A stretch of 64,000 bases of DNA, from positions 1-64,000 of the forward strand of contig NZ_CP128846.1 of the NCBI RefSeq assembly GCF_030388665.1, read 5' to 3'. The stretch's first letter is position 1. Every line of letters starts with the position of its first letter. Below the pieces are notes generated by a model, which made no database searches, was not told the origin of the DNA, and was given only the letters and a program-made list of their open reading frames with translations. Position numbers and translations under genes: made by a program. Below are positions 54,713-63,743 of the stretch, piece by piece. Origin of the DNA: Streptomyces flavofungini. Lineage in GTDB: Bacteria; Actinomycetota; Actinomycetes; Streptomycetales; Streptomycetaceae.

Positions 54713-55851
54713 CGTGCCGCCCCTCGTCGCTGTGGGGCAGGGCCCGAGGCGCGCTCCACGAGCGCGGCGAACTCGCCCTGTGCCTCAGGGCTCGCGCCGC
54801 TCTCGCCGAAGTACCGCAGACTCTTGGCCGCGAGTTCGTCGATCTTCGCCTCGACCATGGCGCGCGCGCCCGTGCGTTCGAGCGCGAGGCGCATGCGTTC
54901 CACCGTGGCGTCGGAGCGAGGCTCCGCAGCCGGTGCGAGCACGGCCGTGGCGTCGACGTCTCCGGAGGCGTCGGCGAGGGTCAGCGCGACGGCGAGCAGG
55001 TAGGTGAGCTTGCGTGTGCGCAGGTCGTCGTCGGCCGGTTTCCCGGTCAGCAGCGGGTCCCCGAAGGCCCCGAGAAGGTCGTCCCTGAGCTGGAACGCCA
55101 ACCCCGCGCACCGGCCCGCGGAGCGCAACGCGTCCAGGGTGCGCGCGTCGGCGCCCGCGAGGGACGCGCCGAGCGCCAGCGGGCGCTCGACCGTGTAGAG
55201 GGCGCTCTTGAGCGTGGCGATGGTCACGGCCTCGTCGAGGCCGCGGGCGCCGGTCGCCTGGGCGTGCAGGTCGCGGTACTGCCCGGCGACCATCTCCCCG
55301 CGCATCGCCCGCCACTCGCTGTGGAGCCGCACCCCGTGCGGCGAGCCCAGTGCCGCCTCGGTGAGCAGGTCGTCGGCCCAGGCGAGCGCGAGGTCCCCGG
55401 CGAGCACCGCCGCGGAGTCGGCGAAGGACTCCGGTGCGCCGTCCATGCCGTCCGCCCGGTGCTGGTGTGCGAAGTCGACGTGCATCGCCGGACCGCCCCG
55501 GCGCAGGGACGATCCGTCCATCACGTCGTCGTGGACGAGGGCGCACGCCTGGAGGAGCTCCAGAGCGGCCCCGACCGCGAGCACGGCCGTGGCGTCGGCC
55601 GAACCGCCCGCCGCGCGCCAGCCGGACCAGACGAACGCCGTGCGCAGCCGCTTCCCGCCTCGCCGCACGAACGCGGTCACGCGCGCCACGACGTCGCGGG
55701 CGTACACCGGGTCGATCTCGTGGGCGCGGCGCAGTCCGGTGTCGAGAACGTCGCCGAGAACCCTCTCCACGGCTTCGGTGACCTGCTGGACCGTGCGCGG
55801 GGCGTCCATGAGCCCGGCGTGGGGAGCCGCGTCCTGCCGCAGTCCTAGCAT
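54709..55851 (-). CDS. crtE: geranylgeranyl diphosphate synthase
   Basis: 380 residues if ATG 55851 is used, which has GAGGAAGG six bases upstream; GTG 55878 is an alternative. The two Asp-rich prenyl-binding motifs are ACALVHDDVMDGSSLRRGGP and FQLRDDLLGAFGDPLLTGKP. It makes the C20 precursor for carotenoids. It is the first gene of the leftward crt operon, so the promoter (in S. coelicolor light-dependent through LitS) should lie in 55852-55986. I could not identify it by eye, and no litR/litS genes are in the window. Confidence 0.93.
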   Translation of the reverse strand: MLGLRQDAAPHAGLMDAPRTVQQVTEAVERVLGDVLDTGLRRAHEIDPVYARDVVARVTAFVRRGGKRLRTAFVWSGWRAAGGSADATAVLAVGAALELLQACALVHDDVMDGSSLRRGGPAMHVDFAHQHRADGMDGAPESFADSAAVLAGDLALAWADDLLTEAALGSPHGVRLHSEWRAMRGEMVAGQYRDLHAQATGARGLDEAVTIATLKSALYTVERPLALGASLAGADARTLDALRSAGRCAGLAFQLRDDLLGAFGDPLLTGKPADDDLRTRKLTYLLAVALTLADASGDVDATAVLAPAAEPRSDATVERMRLALERTGARAMVEAKIDELAAKSLRYFGESGASPEAQGEFAALVERASGPAPQRRGAAR

Positions 55852-55986
55852 TCCAAGACCTTCCTCACGCTCGGTCACCTGTACACCAGTACTTCTGCGG
55901 CAGCCCCGCGGGCGGATGCGCTGATTCCTTCCCGGTGCGCGGTCACCTTCGTCGGCGCTCACACCAACGGTGGATCGGTCCAGGTC

Positions 55987-57140
55987 TCATGGCGGCGCGT
56001 CACCTCGTTCGTGCTCTTGTCGGCGGACCTCGGCGAGATCGCCGAGCCGGTCGAGCTGTCGCACCGGCTGCGCTGTGCGGTGATGGCGCGCGAGGCGTTC
56101 GCGGTGCCGGTCGACGAACGTCCAGTAGCCCGCGGTGTAGGGGCAGGCGTGGTCGCCGACACGCTCGCCCTGCCGGTACCGGCAGGGTCCGCACAGGTCG
56201 CTCATGCGGTTCAGGTAGGCGCCGCCCGAACGTACTCTCGCCAGCCCGCGATCTGCCGGACGAAGCCCTCCACGCTGTTCAGTGGCGCCGTGCCCGCCCG
56301 CCAGGCCGTCTCGGCCCGCTCGACACATTCGGCGGGATCGAGCAGCCCCAGGTTGAGCGGGGCGGACAACAGGCTGTGGCTCATGACCGGGTCGGCCGCG
56401 AGGACGGCGTCCTCGTACGGCCCGAAGGTGGCGAGCCTGTGGTCGATGAAACGGCGGAGTGCCGTGAGCGCCTCGGCGCGGGTCGCGGGGAAGAGGCGTG
56501 GCCCGTCGCGGCCGACGAAGGAGACGTCGCCGTCCCGCTCCCAGCGGTCGAGGTCGTGGCGGACCTCTTCGTCGATGTCGTCCTCGCGCGGCCGGTAGGG
56601 AGCGGCGACTCCCAGGCGGGCCGCTCGACGGGGCGGTGGCTCACGGTTGTCGTGGTCGTGGTTCCACCGGCCGCCCACCGGAGCAGCCGCCTCCATCAGC
56701 ACCTCGTGTCGTCGGCGCATCCAGCGGTAGAAGTCCTCCTGCCGCAGCCTCTTGCCGTCGTGGCCGTCCGCCCAGGTCCTGAACTCGTCCATGGGGAGCA
56801 GGAATCCGCGCGCCGGGCCCACCGTGACGTGCGGCGCGGAGCGCACCAGGCGCAGGGCGGCATGGGACGTCGGGTGATGGACCGTCACCGCGGCGGCGCC
56901 CACCGCCTTCTGAAGTCCGTCGCGATAGGTGTCGGCCCGTACGTAGGTGAGCCGGTCGCCGAGTTCCGCGGCCCGGTGCCGCATCGCGGAGAGCACGAGG
57001 TGGGCCTTGGCGCGGTGGAAGGTCCGCCGCCGGAACACCGACTTCGCCTCGATCATGAGCAGGGGGGTGTCGCGTTCGGGGCCGTCGTCCGCGGGTGTGA
57101 GGAAGTGGGGCCCGAGCTGGTCGCCGAAGAGCCAGTGCAC
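55987..57140 (-). pseudogene. cryptochrome/photolyase of the FeS bacterial type, frameshifted near the C-terminus
   Basis: From 57140, MHWLFGDQLGPHFLTP starts the N-terminal domain, and HPTSHAALRLVRSAPHVTVG and EDFYRWMRRRHEVLMEAAAP follow. The main frame ends at 56211 (GWREYVRAAPT). A one-base shift near 56228 continues GAYLNRMSDLCGPCRYRQG, then ERVGDHACPYTAGYWTFVDR. This carries the Cys ligands and the CPYT.GYW block expected for the [4Fe-4S] photolyases that repair (6-4) lesions or act as cryptochromes. The full joined length of about 383 residues is short for the group. One indel is the only defect, so decay versus sequencing error is open. It sits 13 bp after the CPD photolyase gene. Confidence 0.75.
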
Positions 57141-57152
57141 GCGGGTCTCCCT

Positions 57153-58526
57153 TCAGTCCCGGTCCCGGGCGCGCTTGAAACGGGCGAGACCGTCGGCGAG
57201 GTCCATCAGCGGGTCGGGGTAGTCGAGCGCGGCGCGCTCGGCCCGGGGCAGCCTCCAGGGCTCGTGCACCAGCCGCTCGTCCACGTTCTTCAGCTCCGGC
57301 ACCCAGCGGCGTACGTAGGCGCCGGTCGGGTCGAAGCGCAGGCCCTGGCGGACGGGGTTGAGGACGCGGTGGGGGCGGGTGTCGGTGCCGGTTCCCGCGA
57401 CCCACTGCCAGTTGAGCTGGTTGTTGGCGATGTCGCCGTCGACCAGCAGACGCAGGAAGTGCCGGGCGCCGATCCGCCAGTCCACGTAGAGCGTCTTGGT
57501 GAGGAAGCCGGCCGCGAGCAGGCGTCCTCGGTTGTGCATCCAGCCCTCGTGGGCCAGTTGCCGCATGGCGGCGTCGACGACCGGATAGCCGGTACGCCCT
57601 TCCCGCCAGGCGGCGATGTCGTCGGCGGCGTTCGCCTCGGTCCGCCAGCGGTCCCGGTGGCCGCGGTATTCCTGGACGGAGGCGTCAGGGCGGGCGGCGA
57701 GGACCTGGTGGTGGAAGTCGCGCCAGCACACCTGACGTACGAAAGCCTCCGCGCCCGCGCCGCCGTGGGCGCGGGCCCGCTGGACGACCTCGACCGGTGA
57801 CAGGGCGCCGAAGTGCAGATAGGGAGAGAGCCGCGAGGTCGTGTCGCCCGCCAGGTCGTCGTGGCCGTCCTCGTATCCGGCGAGGGAGGATCGCGTCCAG
57901 CGCGAGAGGCGTGCGCGCCCTGCCGTCTCCCCGCCGTCGGGCAGGTCCGGCGAGAGGCCGGAAAGACCGTCGCGGGAGGGAAGCCGTTCACCGTGCACCT
58001 CGTCGGGGACGCGCACGGCGCGCGGTGCCGGGAGGACCTGCCGCAGCAGCTCCTGCGACCAGCGGCGCAGGTAGGGCGTGAACACGGCGTAGTGGTCCTT
58101 GCCCGCGGGGGTCAGGGCTCCGGGGGCGACGGCGGTGATCACGGCGTCGTGCAGGTGCAGGGCGGCGCCGCAGGTGGCGAGGGCGTCCCGCAGGCGCCGC
58201 TCGCGCCGGTGGGCGTGCGTGGTGACACCGGCGGCCATGTGCACCTCGCTCGCCCCGCACTCGGTGACGACCCGTGACACCACCTCGGCCACGGGTCCGC
58301 CGCGCACGACGAGACGTCCGCCGCGCTCACGCAGCGCGCGGTCGAGGTCGGTGAGGCAGTCGGCCAGAAAGGCGCTGCGATTGGGCGCGTCGAAGCCGGC
58401 CGCGTGCACGGCGGGGTCACGGACGAAGAGCGGCACCACTTCGTCGGCGGCCGCGAGCGCGGCCCGCAGCGGCGGGTGGTCGTGCAGGCGCAGGTCGGAG
58501 GTGAAAAGGACGACCGCGACGGTCAT
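57153..58526 (-). CDS. phr: deoxyribodipyrimidine photolyase
   Basis: 457 residues from ATG 58526. The N-terminal antenna-chromophore domain begins VAVVLFTSDLRLHDHPPLRA. The FAD domain shows SRLSPYLHFGALSPVEVVQR, WREGRTGYPVVDAAMRQLAH, GWMHNRGRLLAAGFLTKTLY and NNQLNWQWVAGTGTDTRPHR, all standard for class I CPD photolyases. It repairs UV cyclobutane dimers using blue light. In Streptomyces such genes lie beside carotenoid genes under light control; the arrangement here agrees. It is part of a leftward run with the genes on both sides. Confidence 0.94.
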   Translation of the reverse strand: MTVAVVLFTSDLRLHDHPPLRAALAAADEVVPLFVRDPAVHAAGFDAPNRSAFLADCLTDLDRALRERGGRLVVRGGPVAEVVSRVVTECGASEVHMAAGVTTHAHRRERRLRDALATCGAALHLHDAVITAVAPGALTPAGKDHYAVFTPYLRRWSQELLRQVLPAPRAVRVPDEVHGERLPSRDGLSGLSPDLPDGGETAGRARLSRWTRSSLAGYEDGHDDLAGDTTSRLSPYLHFGALSPVEVVQRARAHGGAGAEAFVRQVCWRDFHHQVLAARPDASVQEYRGHRDRWRTEANAADDIAAWREGRTGYPVVDAAMRQLAHEGWMHNRGRLLAAGFLTKTLYVDWRIGARHFLRLLVDGDIANNQLNWQWVAGTGTDTRPHRVLNPVRQGLRFDPTGAYVRRWVPELKNVDERLVHEPWRLPRAERAALDYPDPLMDLADGLARFKRARDRD

Positions 58527-58563
58527 GGAGTGGCTCCCCTGGGGTGGTGTGGTGCGGGTCGTG

Positions 58564-60135
58564 TCACCGGCGGTCCGTGCGTCCGGAGCGCACGGGCAGG
58601 CCGGGGCCGGAGCGGGACGTGTCCCGGTGTGCGTCCAGGCCCTTGGCGGCGGCCTGGGTGATGTTGCGGGCCATGCCGCCGAACACGACGGCGTGGAAGG
58701 GGAACACGGCCCACCAGTAGGCGTGACCGAGCAGGCCACGCGGGTGGAACAGGGCGCGCTGCCGGTAGCGGGTGCGCCCTGCGTCGTCCGACTCCGCGTA
58801 CATCTCGAGCCACGCGAGGCCGGGCAGCCGCATCTCCGCCCGGAGCCGCAGCAGACGGCCCGGTTCGATCTCCTCGACGCGCCAGAAGTCCAGGCAGTCC
58901 CCCACCCGCAGCCGCGCGGCGTCCCTGCGGCCGCGCCGCAGGCCGACGCCTCCGACGAACCGGTCGAGCCGGCCCCGGACCGCCCACGCGAGCGGCATCG
59001 AGTACCAGCCGTTGTCGCCGCCGACCCCCTCGATCACCTTCCACAGCACGTCCGGGGGCACGTCGACCGCCCGCTGCCGCTCGTCCTCGTAGAGGCTGCC
59101 GCCCGCCCAGTCCGGGTCGGTGGGCAGCGGGTCGCTGGGCGCGCCGGGTACGGAGGCGGAGGACCAGCGGGTCGCGACCTGCGCCTCCCGCACCCGGCGC
59201 AGCGCGAGGGCGAGCGCCTCGTCGAACGGCAGCGGCCGACCGGGAAGGTCGGGCACGTACCGCGCGATGTCGTGTTCGTGGCAGACGACCTCGTGACGCA
59301 GTGACTCCGTCAGTGGACGGGCGATGGCGGCGGGCACCGGGGTGACGAGCCCGACCCAGTGGCTGGACAGCCTCGGGGTGAGCATCGGCACCGGCACGAC
59401 GATCCGCTTGCGCAGTCCGGCCACGGCCGCGTAGCCGCGCATCATCCGACGGTAGGTGAGGACGTCCGGACCTCCGATGTCGAAGGCCCGGTCCACGTCC
59501 TGCGGCATCGTGGCGGAACCGACGAGGTAGCGCAGGACATCGCGGATTCCGATGGGCTGGGTGCGGGTGTGCACCCAGCTGGGAGTGACCATCACCGGCA
59601 GCCGCTCGGTCAGGTAGCGCAGCATCTCGAACGAGGCCGACCCTGAGCCGATCACCACGGCGGCCCGCAGCACCGTGGCGGGCACCGGGCCGTCCAGGAA
59701 GATCCGTCCGACCTCGGCGCGGGAGCGCAGGTGCGGGGAGAGTTCGTCCTCGGGTACGCCCCGGGGGGTGAGCCCGCCCAGGTAGACGATCCGCCGCACA
59801 CCGGCGGCGTGCGCCTGCTCGGCGAAGACACGAGCCGCGCGACGGTCGGTCTCCTCGAATCCGGCGCCGGAGCCGAGCGCGTGCACCAGGTAGTACGCGA
59901 CGTCGATACCGCTCATCGCCGCCGCCACGGACTCCTCGTCGGTCACATCGCCCCGCACCGCATCGACGTCCCCGGCCCACGGGTGATCGCGGAGCTTGTC
60001 CGGTGCGCGGGCCAGGCACCGCACGTGGTGGCCGGCTTCGAGGAGTTCGGGCACCAGTCGCCCGCCGACGTACCCGGATGCCCCTGTGACCAGGCAGTTC
60101 AGGGGCCTTCGGCTGGGCTGCCGGACTGTTTCCAT
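58564..60135 (-). CDS. SDR/NAD(P)-binding protein with DUF2867 domain
   Basis: 523 residues from ATG 60135. An atypical SDR half (LNCLVTGASGYVGGRLVPEL, AAMSGIDVAYYLVHALGSG) is followed by a SRPBCC-like DUF2867 domain (PPDVLWKVIEGVGGDNGWYS, RLRVGDCLDFWRVEEIEPGR). This two-domain type is common next to photolyase genes in actinobacteria and may bind a lipid or cofactor. Reaction unknown. It is 37 bp upstream of phr and 32 bp downstream of the AfsA-like gene. Confidence 0.82.
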   Translation of the reverse strand: METVRQPSRRPLNCLVTGASGYVGGRLVPELLEAGHHVRCLARAPDKLRDHPWAGDVDAVRGDVTDEESVAAAMSGIDVAYYLVHALGSGAGFEETDRRAARVFAEQAHAAGVRRIVYLGGLTPRGVPEDELSPHLRSRAEVGRIFLDGPVPATVLRAAVVIGSGSASFEMLRYLTERLPVMVTPSWVHTRTQPIGIRDVLRYLVGSATMPQDVDRAFDIGGPDVLTYRRMMRGYAAVAGLRKRIVVPVPMLTPRLSSHWVGLVTPVPAAIARPLTESLRHEVVCHEHDIARYVPDLPGRPLPFDEALALALRRVREAQVATRWSSASVPGAPSDPLPTDPDWAGGSLYEDERQRAVDVPPDVLWKVIEGVGGDNGWYSMPLAWAVRGRLDRFVGGVGLRRGRRDAARLRVGDCLDFWRVEEIEPGRLLRLRAEMRLPGLAWLEMYAESDDAGRTRYRQRALFHPRGLLGHAYWWAVFPFHAVVFGGMARNITQAAAKGLDAHRDTSRSGPGLPVRSGRTDRR

Positions 60136-60167
60136 GATCGATTCCTTCCGTGCTCGACGACGTCCGC

Positions 60168-61103
60168 TCAGGGGCGCAGCAGGGCGACCGTGCCCGTGGC
60201 GCAGAGCTGCGGGCCGACGGTCACGGCGAACCGTGCCCCGCACGGCTCCGTCGTCACTTCGACACCGGCGCCGCGCCACGGCACCGCTGCCCGTATCTCC
60301 ACGCTCAGCCCGACCACGGCTTCCGCGGTGCTGCCGGATGTGAGCATCACGGCCTGTCGTCCGGCCTCCAGGACCGTCGGCGCGGGCAGCAGGGCGGGAC
60401 GGCCCGCGAGGAGGATCGGATGTCCGGGGTCGCGCGGCAGGATGACCAGCCCCGCCTGGGGCGCTCGCGCGAGCAGGACGTCGGTGTCGGCGGCGGCGCC
60501 CACGGCCCCGGCCGGCGGATGCAGCAGACCGGCTCGGGGACCGGCTTCGGCGGCGGGCGGAGGCTGCGGGGTGGCTCGGGCGAAGCGCATGGAGCACCAT
60601 CCGAGAGGCCTCGCCGCATGGGCGAACTCCGCGGTGACGCGATAGGCGGCAAGGCCGCCGCTGTCTGCCGCGAGGTCACTGACGGTGAGCTGTACGGCCA
60701 CGTCGGTGGCGCTTCCTTGCTCGGTCGGCAGTGCGGCGGCGTGCAGACCGAGGCGGACCGAGACGGCCCGCAGTGGTGGCGTGCCGCTCTCGGGGAGTCG
60801 CCGGTGCCGCAACGCCATCGCGAGCTGCCGCGTGGACTCGACCATGATCAGCGGGTGGTGGCGCACGGCGACCGCCCGCTCGTTCAGGGGATGCAGGCGG
60901 GGCCACTGGCACACGGCCGTGAAGGAGCGGCTTCCCCGGCGGCTCATGGACACCACGAGGAGCGCAGTGACCGTCTCCAGGCCCAGTGTCCGCCGCGCCA
61001 GCTCAGCTCCGAGCAGCTCGGCCACCGGGGCCTCGAGGTCGTCCGGGAGCCGCTCCCACCTGTCAGCGGCAGCACGAGAACGGACAGTGGCTGGTTCGTG
61101 CAT
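60168..61103 (-). CDS. AfsA/ScbA-like gamma-butyrolactone biosynthesis protein
   Basis: 311 residues from ATG 61103 behind GGAGGAG. Two hotdog-type repeats of the A-factor family (AfsA) are visible: RSFTAVCQWPRLHPLNERAV, then HHPLIMVESTRQLAMALRHR in the first half, and DPGHPILLAGRPALLPAPTV with LEAGRQAVM in the second, where the usual FDHP.DH.PGM has become the degenerate DPGHPILL. Active members condense a beta-ketoacyl group with glycerone phosphate. The altered second repeat and lack of a receptor gene nearby suggest a diverged or non-signalling role, perhaps under light control with the photolyase genes. Confidence 0.72.
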   Translation of the reverse strand: MHEPATVRSRAAADRWERLPDDLEAPVAELLGAELARRTLGLETVTALLVVSMSRRGSRSFTAVCQWPRLHPLNERAVAVRHHPLIMVESTRQLAMALRHRRLPESGTPPLRAVSVRLGLHAAALPTEQGSATDVAVQLTVSDLAADSGGLAAYRVTAEFAHAARPLGWCSMRFARATPQPPPAAEAGPRAGLLHPPAGAVGAAADTDVLLARAPQAGLVILPRDPGHPILLAGRPALLPAPTVLEAGRQAVMLTSGSTAEAVVGLSVEIRAAVPWRGAGVEVTTEPCGARFAVTVGPQLCATGTVALLRP

Positions 61104-61554
61104 GCGCGTCTCCTCCGGAAGGGCGAACCGGAACATTCAGCCCTCTGCCACTCTTCCGTCACGGGTGCGTGGATGGATGCAGGCACCTCCGACATCAGTG
61201 GGTGTCGGTCCGGATCGGATGGTGTCGGCCCGGGTCCCGCCGGATTCGCTGTCCTGGCGGGCCGGAGAATCGGGTCGCCAGGCCCGGGGCTGGTCCTTGG
61301 CCGACAGCGGGGAAGCGAAGCCTGCGGGTGGTGCGGCGAGCGCCAGCGCGGTCACCACCCACATCCGCCGGGGCGGTGGTCCACCGCCGCGCCGCCTCCG
61401 CGCCACTTCGCGTGCTCCTCCACGGACGCGTCGGATGCCTTCGGCCGTGGGGCCGGTACGGGGTCCGCCCGAGCGGGGCGAGCACGGTCCGCGAGCGCAT
61501 GCGCTGCCGGTCGCGTCGTCACCGCCCCCGAGCCGACCGAGCGAGCACGTGAGG
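61104..61554. other. intergenic region
   Basis: 451 bp without a supported gene, between the AfsA-like gene and the end of the anti-sigma gene, both leftward. It should contain the promoter of the AfsA-like/SDR/photolyase run. A G/C-rich inverted segment near 61240-61300 could be the terminator of the sigma operon, but I could not define it well. Confidence 0.4.
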
Positions 61555-62388
61555 TCAGCGCTTCAGGAGTCCGCGTACCACGCTGTTGCCCGAATGTGTC
61601 GGGTCGCCGTTGTACTCCTGGTCGGAGACGTCGACGAGGGGGTAGTCGGCCAGGTCCACGCCCTTCGGCAGGGGGAGGGTGGCGGAGCCCCGGGGGCCGA
61701 GCACGCCGATGGCGATGAGCTTCTTGTGGGTCGGGTCCATCAGCCACACCTCGAAGTAGCCGTCCGTCCCGGGCAGGCCGCTCACGTCTATCCGCAGTTG
61801 CCGCCGGGCGCCGTCCGCGGTGTCCAGGCGGGCCACTCCTTGCGCGTCGCCATCGGCCATGGGCTTGAGCGGGGACCCGACACCCGTGGGCGCGGCTGCC
61901 GCGTCGTCGTCGCGCAGCTGCCACCACGTGGCACCGCTGCCCAGGGCCGCTCCGGCCGCCAGACAGGCCGCCGCGAGCAGTACCGCGAATCTCGTACGCC
62001 GAGCAGGCCGCGCACCGGTTGCCTCGCTTCCCCTCGCACCGGCGATGGCCGAGGCGGAGACCTCGGCGAGGCGTGATCGCCGCTCCCGCGCGTCGACCGC
62101 CGGGTCCGTACCGTCTGCGGACCTCGCGTCCGCTTCCTCGTCGTTCCGTCCGCCGGAACCCGGAGCGAGGCCCAGCTCGGCTGAGATGGCCTCCCACACC
62201 CTGTCGGGCGGGGGCGCGAGGACGTCGTCGGCCGACAGGGAACGCGCCGCGACGACGACCCTGCGCAGCTCTTCCAGCTCGGTCCGGCACGTCGCGCACC
62301 GGTCGAGGTGGAGCGAGCGAGGCGACTGGCCGTCGTCCATCTCGCCCAGGGCGATTTCAGCCAGCTCCGCGTGGTCAAGATGCCTCAT
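61555..62388 (-). CDS. membrane-bound anti-sigma factor (RskA-like)
   Basis: 277 residues. The N-terminal zinc-finger-like anti-sigma part has HAELAEIALGEMDD and HLDRCATCRTELEELRRVV (HxxxCxxC). One transmembrane helix (RFAVLLAAACLAAGAALGSG) is followed by an extracytoplasmic RskA-type beta domain (DVSGLPGTDGYFEVWLMDPT, LPLPKGVDLADYPLVDVSDQ). It holds the co-encoded sigma factor at the membrane until a surface signal releases it. Its start overlaps the sigma stop by 4 bp. Confidence 0.88.
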   Translation of the reverse strand: MRHLDHAELAEIALGEMDDGQSPRSLHLDRCATCRTELEELRRVVVAARSLSADDVLAPPPDRVWEAISAELGLAPGSGGRNDEEADARSADGTDPAVDARERRSRLAEVSASAIAGARGSEATGARPARRTRFAVLLAAACLAAGAALGSGATWWQLRDDDAAAAPTGVGSPLKPMADGDAQGVARLDTADGARRQLRIDVSGLPGTDGYFEVWLMDPTHKKLIAIGVLGPRGSATLPLPKGVDLADYPLVDVSDQEYNGDPTHSGNSVVRGLLKR

Positions 62389-62969
62389 GGCTTGCCACCT
62401 CCTCGCGGCTTCAGGGAGGCCAGCGCTTCGCCCAGCTCGAGCCTGACCATGTGCGTGGGGATCCCGAGCCGCTCCGCCATCTGCGGCGCCGTCAGCTCAT
62501 GAAGAGTGAGCTCCAGGACCGCGGCACGCAGCGGGGGAAGTTCACTCATCAGTGCCCTGAGCACCGCCTGCTCGGTGGCGGCTTCGAAGGCTTCGTCGTG
62601 GTCGAGTTCGGGGCGCCGGTGGACGATTTCACGGCGCATTCCGTCGAGCAGCAGGAGGCCCAGTCTGTGCGCGGGGTCGGAGGAGGCGCGGTTGCGCCAG
62701 GCGTCGACGAACACGCGGGACGTCGACTCCTCGGCGGTCCGCTCCGGCAGGAAGCGCAGTGCGAGCGCGTGCACGGCGCCGCCCCAGCGTCGGTAGGCCT
62801 CGGCGAGGGCGTCCTGGTCGCCGTGCAGGAACCGCTTCGCCAGGTCGGTGTCCGCGCTGTGCGGGGTGCGCGGACTCGTGGCGAAGCGGTTCCCCGGCTG
62901 TTCGTCGGCCGAACCGGGTTCAGACACGGCAGCAGCGTAGCGGCGGCGATCACCCTCCAGGTCCCGCAT
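62385..62969 (-). CDS. ECF-like RNA polymerase sigma factor
   Basis: 194 residues with ATG 62969, though GTG 62927 is possible and neither has a strong ribosome site. Region 2 is around DTDLAKRFLHGDQDALAEAY then WGGAVHALALRFLPERTAEE. Region 4 with the HTH is ELPPLRAAVLELTLHELTAP, QMAERLGIPTHMVRLELGEA. Its partner is the downstream anti-sigma factor, and the upstream sortase and surface-protein genes suggest its regulon concerns the cell surface. Region 2 lacks the classical DAEDV..E block, so it is a diverged ECF member. Confidence 0.82.
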   Translation of the reverse strand: MRDLEGDRRRYAAAVSEPGSADEQPGNRFATSPRTPHSADTDLAKRFLHGDQDALAEAYRRWGGAVHALALRFLPERTAEESTSRVFVDAWRNRASSDPAHRLGLLLLDGMRREIVHRRPELDHDEAFEAATEQAVLRALMSELPPLRAAVLELTLHELTAPQMAERLGIPTHMVRLELGEALASLKPRGGGKP

Positions 62970-62972
62970 CGT

Positions 62973-63743
62973 TCAATCTCTGCTTGTCGGTTCCGCGGTG
63001 ACGACAAGGTTCTTCTGGTAGCCGCCGCGCGCCCTGTCGAACGGGGCCGCGCAGGTGATCAGCGTGAGCACGGGCCTGCCGTCACGGCGGAAGACCTCGT
63101 CCGGCAGTTCCTTCTTCGGGACGATCTGTCGGGCCGACACGCGGTAGCGGACGGGGGCGGCGGCACCGCGGTCCACGATCACGTCGTCCCCCGCCCGGAC
63201 GTCGTACAGCGCCGCGAAGGCGCCCAGGTCGCCGGTGCGGGAGTCGACATGGCCCACCAGGACGGCGGAACCGCTCGGATCGCCCGGAGCTGGTCCGTAG
63301 CGGTACCAGCCCGCCGTCCCGGGGTCGGCGGGGACCTCCGCCCGGCCGTCGGAGTCGACGCCGACGGCCCGCAGCCGCGCGCTGACTTCGAGGCGGGGCA
63401 TGCGTACGCGCGTGGGCGGGGCTTCCGTGTCCTTCGTGCCGTCCGCGGGCCCGATGCGGCCGCCGCCGCCCGAGGGCCGCACCGGCTCACCGGCCGCTGG
63501 TGGCGAGCCGGTGGTGGCCGGGGAGTCGGAGGAACGTACGTCCACCGGTCCCCACTCTCGGGGTGCGGGCGAACCCTCGGCGCCGGTGCGCTGCCCGAAC
63601 TCGTCGGGCAGTTGGTCCCCGGACGGCATCAGAACGAAGAACAAGCCGGTGGCGAGCGCCGCCGACAAGGCGGCGCCCACCACGAACCAGTGGGAGCGCA
63701 GCATCCGGCCCCACCAGGCACCGGTGGGGTCAGCCACGTTCAC
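62973..63743 (-). CDS. class F sortase
   Basis: About 256 residues from GTG 63743 (GTG 63737 also possible), overlapping the upstream gene. There is a short N-terminal cytoplasmic part, one membrane helix (WFVVGAALSAALATGLFFVL), a Pro/Gly-rich linker, then the sortase domain. The catalytic His is in AVLVGHVDSRTGD, the Cys in VLTLITCAAPFDRARGGY and the Arg in the same segment. Class F sortases attach secreted proteins to the actinobacterial envelope. The adjacent DUF4397-like protein is the probable partner, although no LPxTG motif is seen in the visible part. Confidence 0.86.
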   Translation of the reverse strand: MNVADPTGAWWGRMLRSHWFVVGAALSAALATGLFFVLMPSGDQLPDEFGQRTGAEGSPAPREWGPVDVRSSDSPATTGSPPAAGEPVRPSGGGGRIGPADGTKDTEAPPTRVRMPRLEVSARLRAVGVDSDGRAEVPADPGTAGWYRYGPAPGDPSGSAVLVGHVDSRTGDLGAFAALYDVRAGDDVIVDRGAAAPVRYRVSARQIVPKKELPDEVFRRDGRPVLTLITCAAPFDRARGGYQKNLVVTAEPTSRD

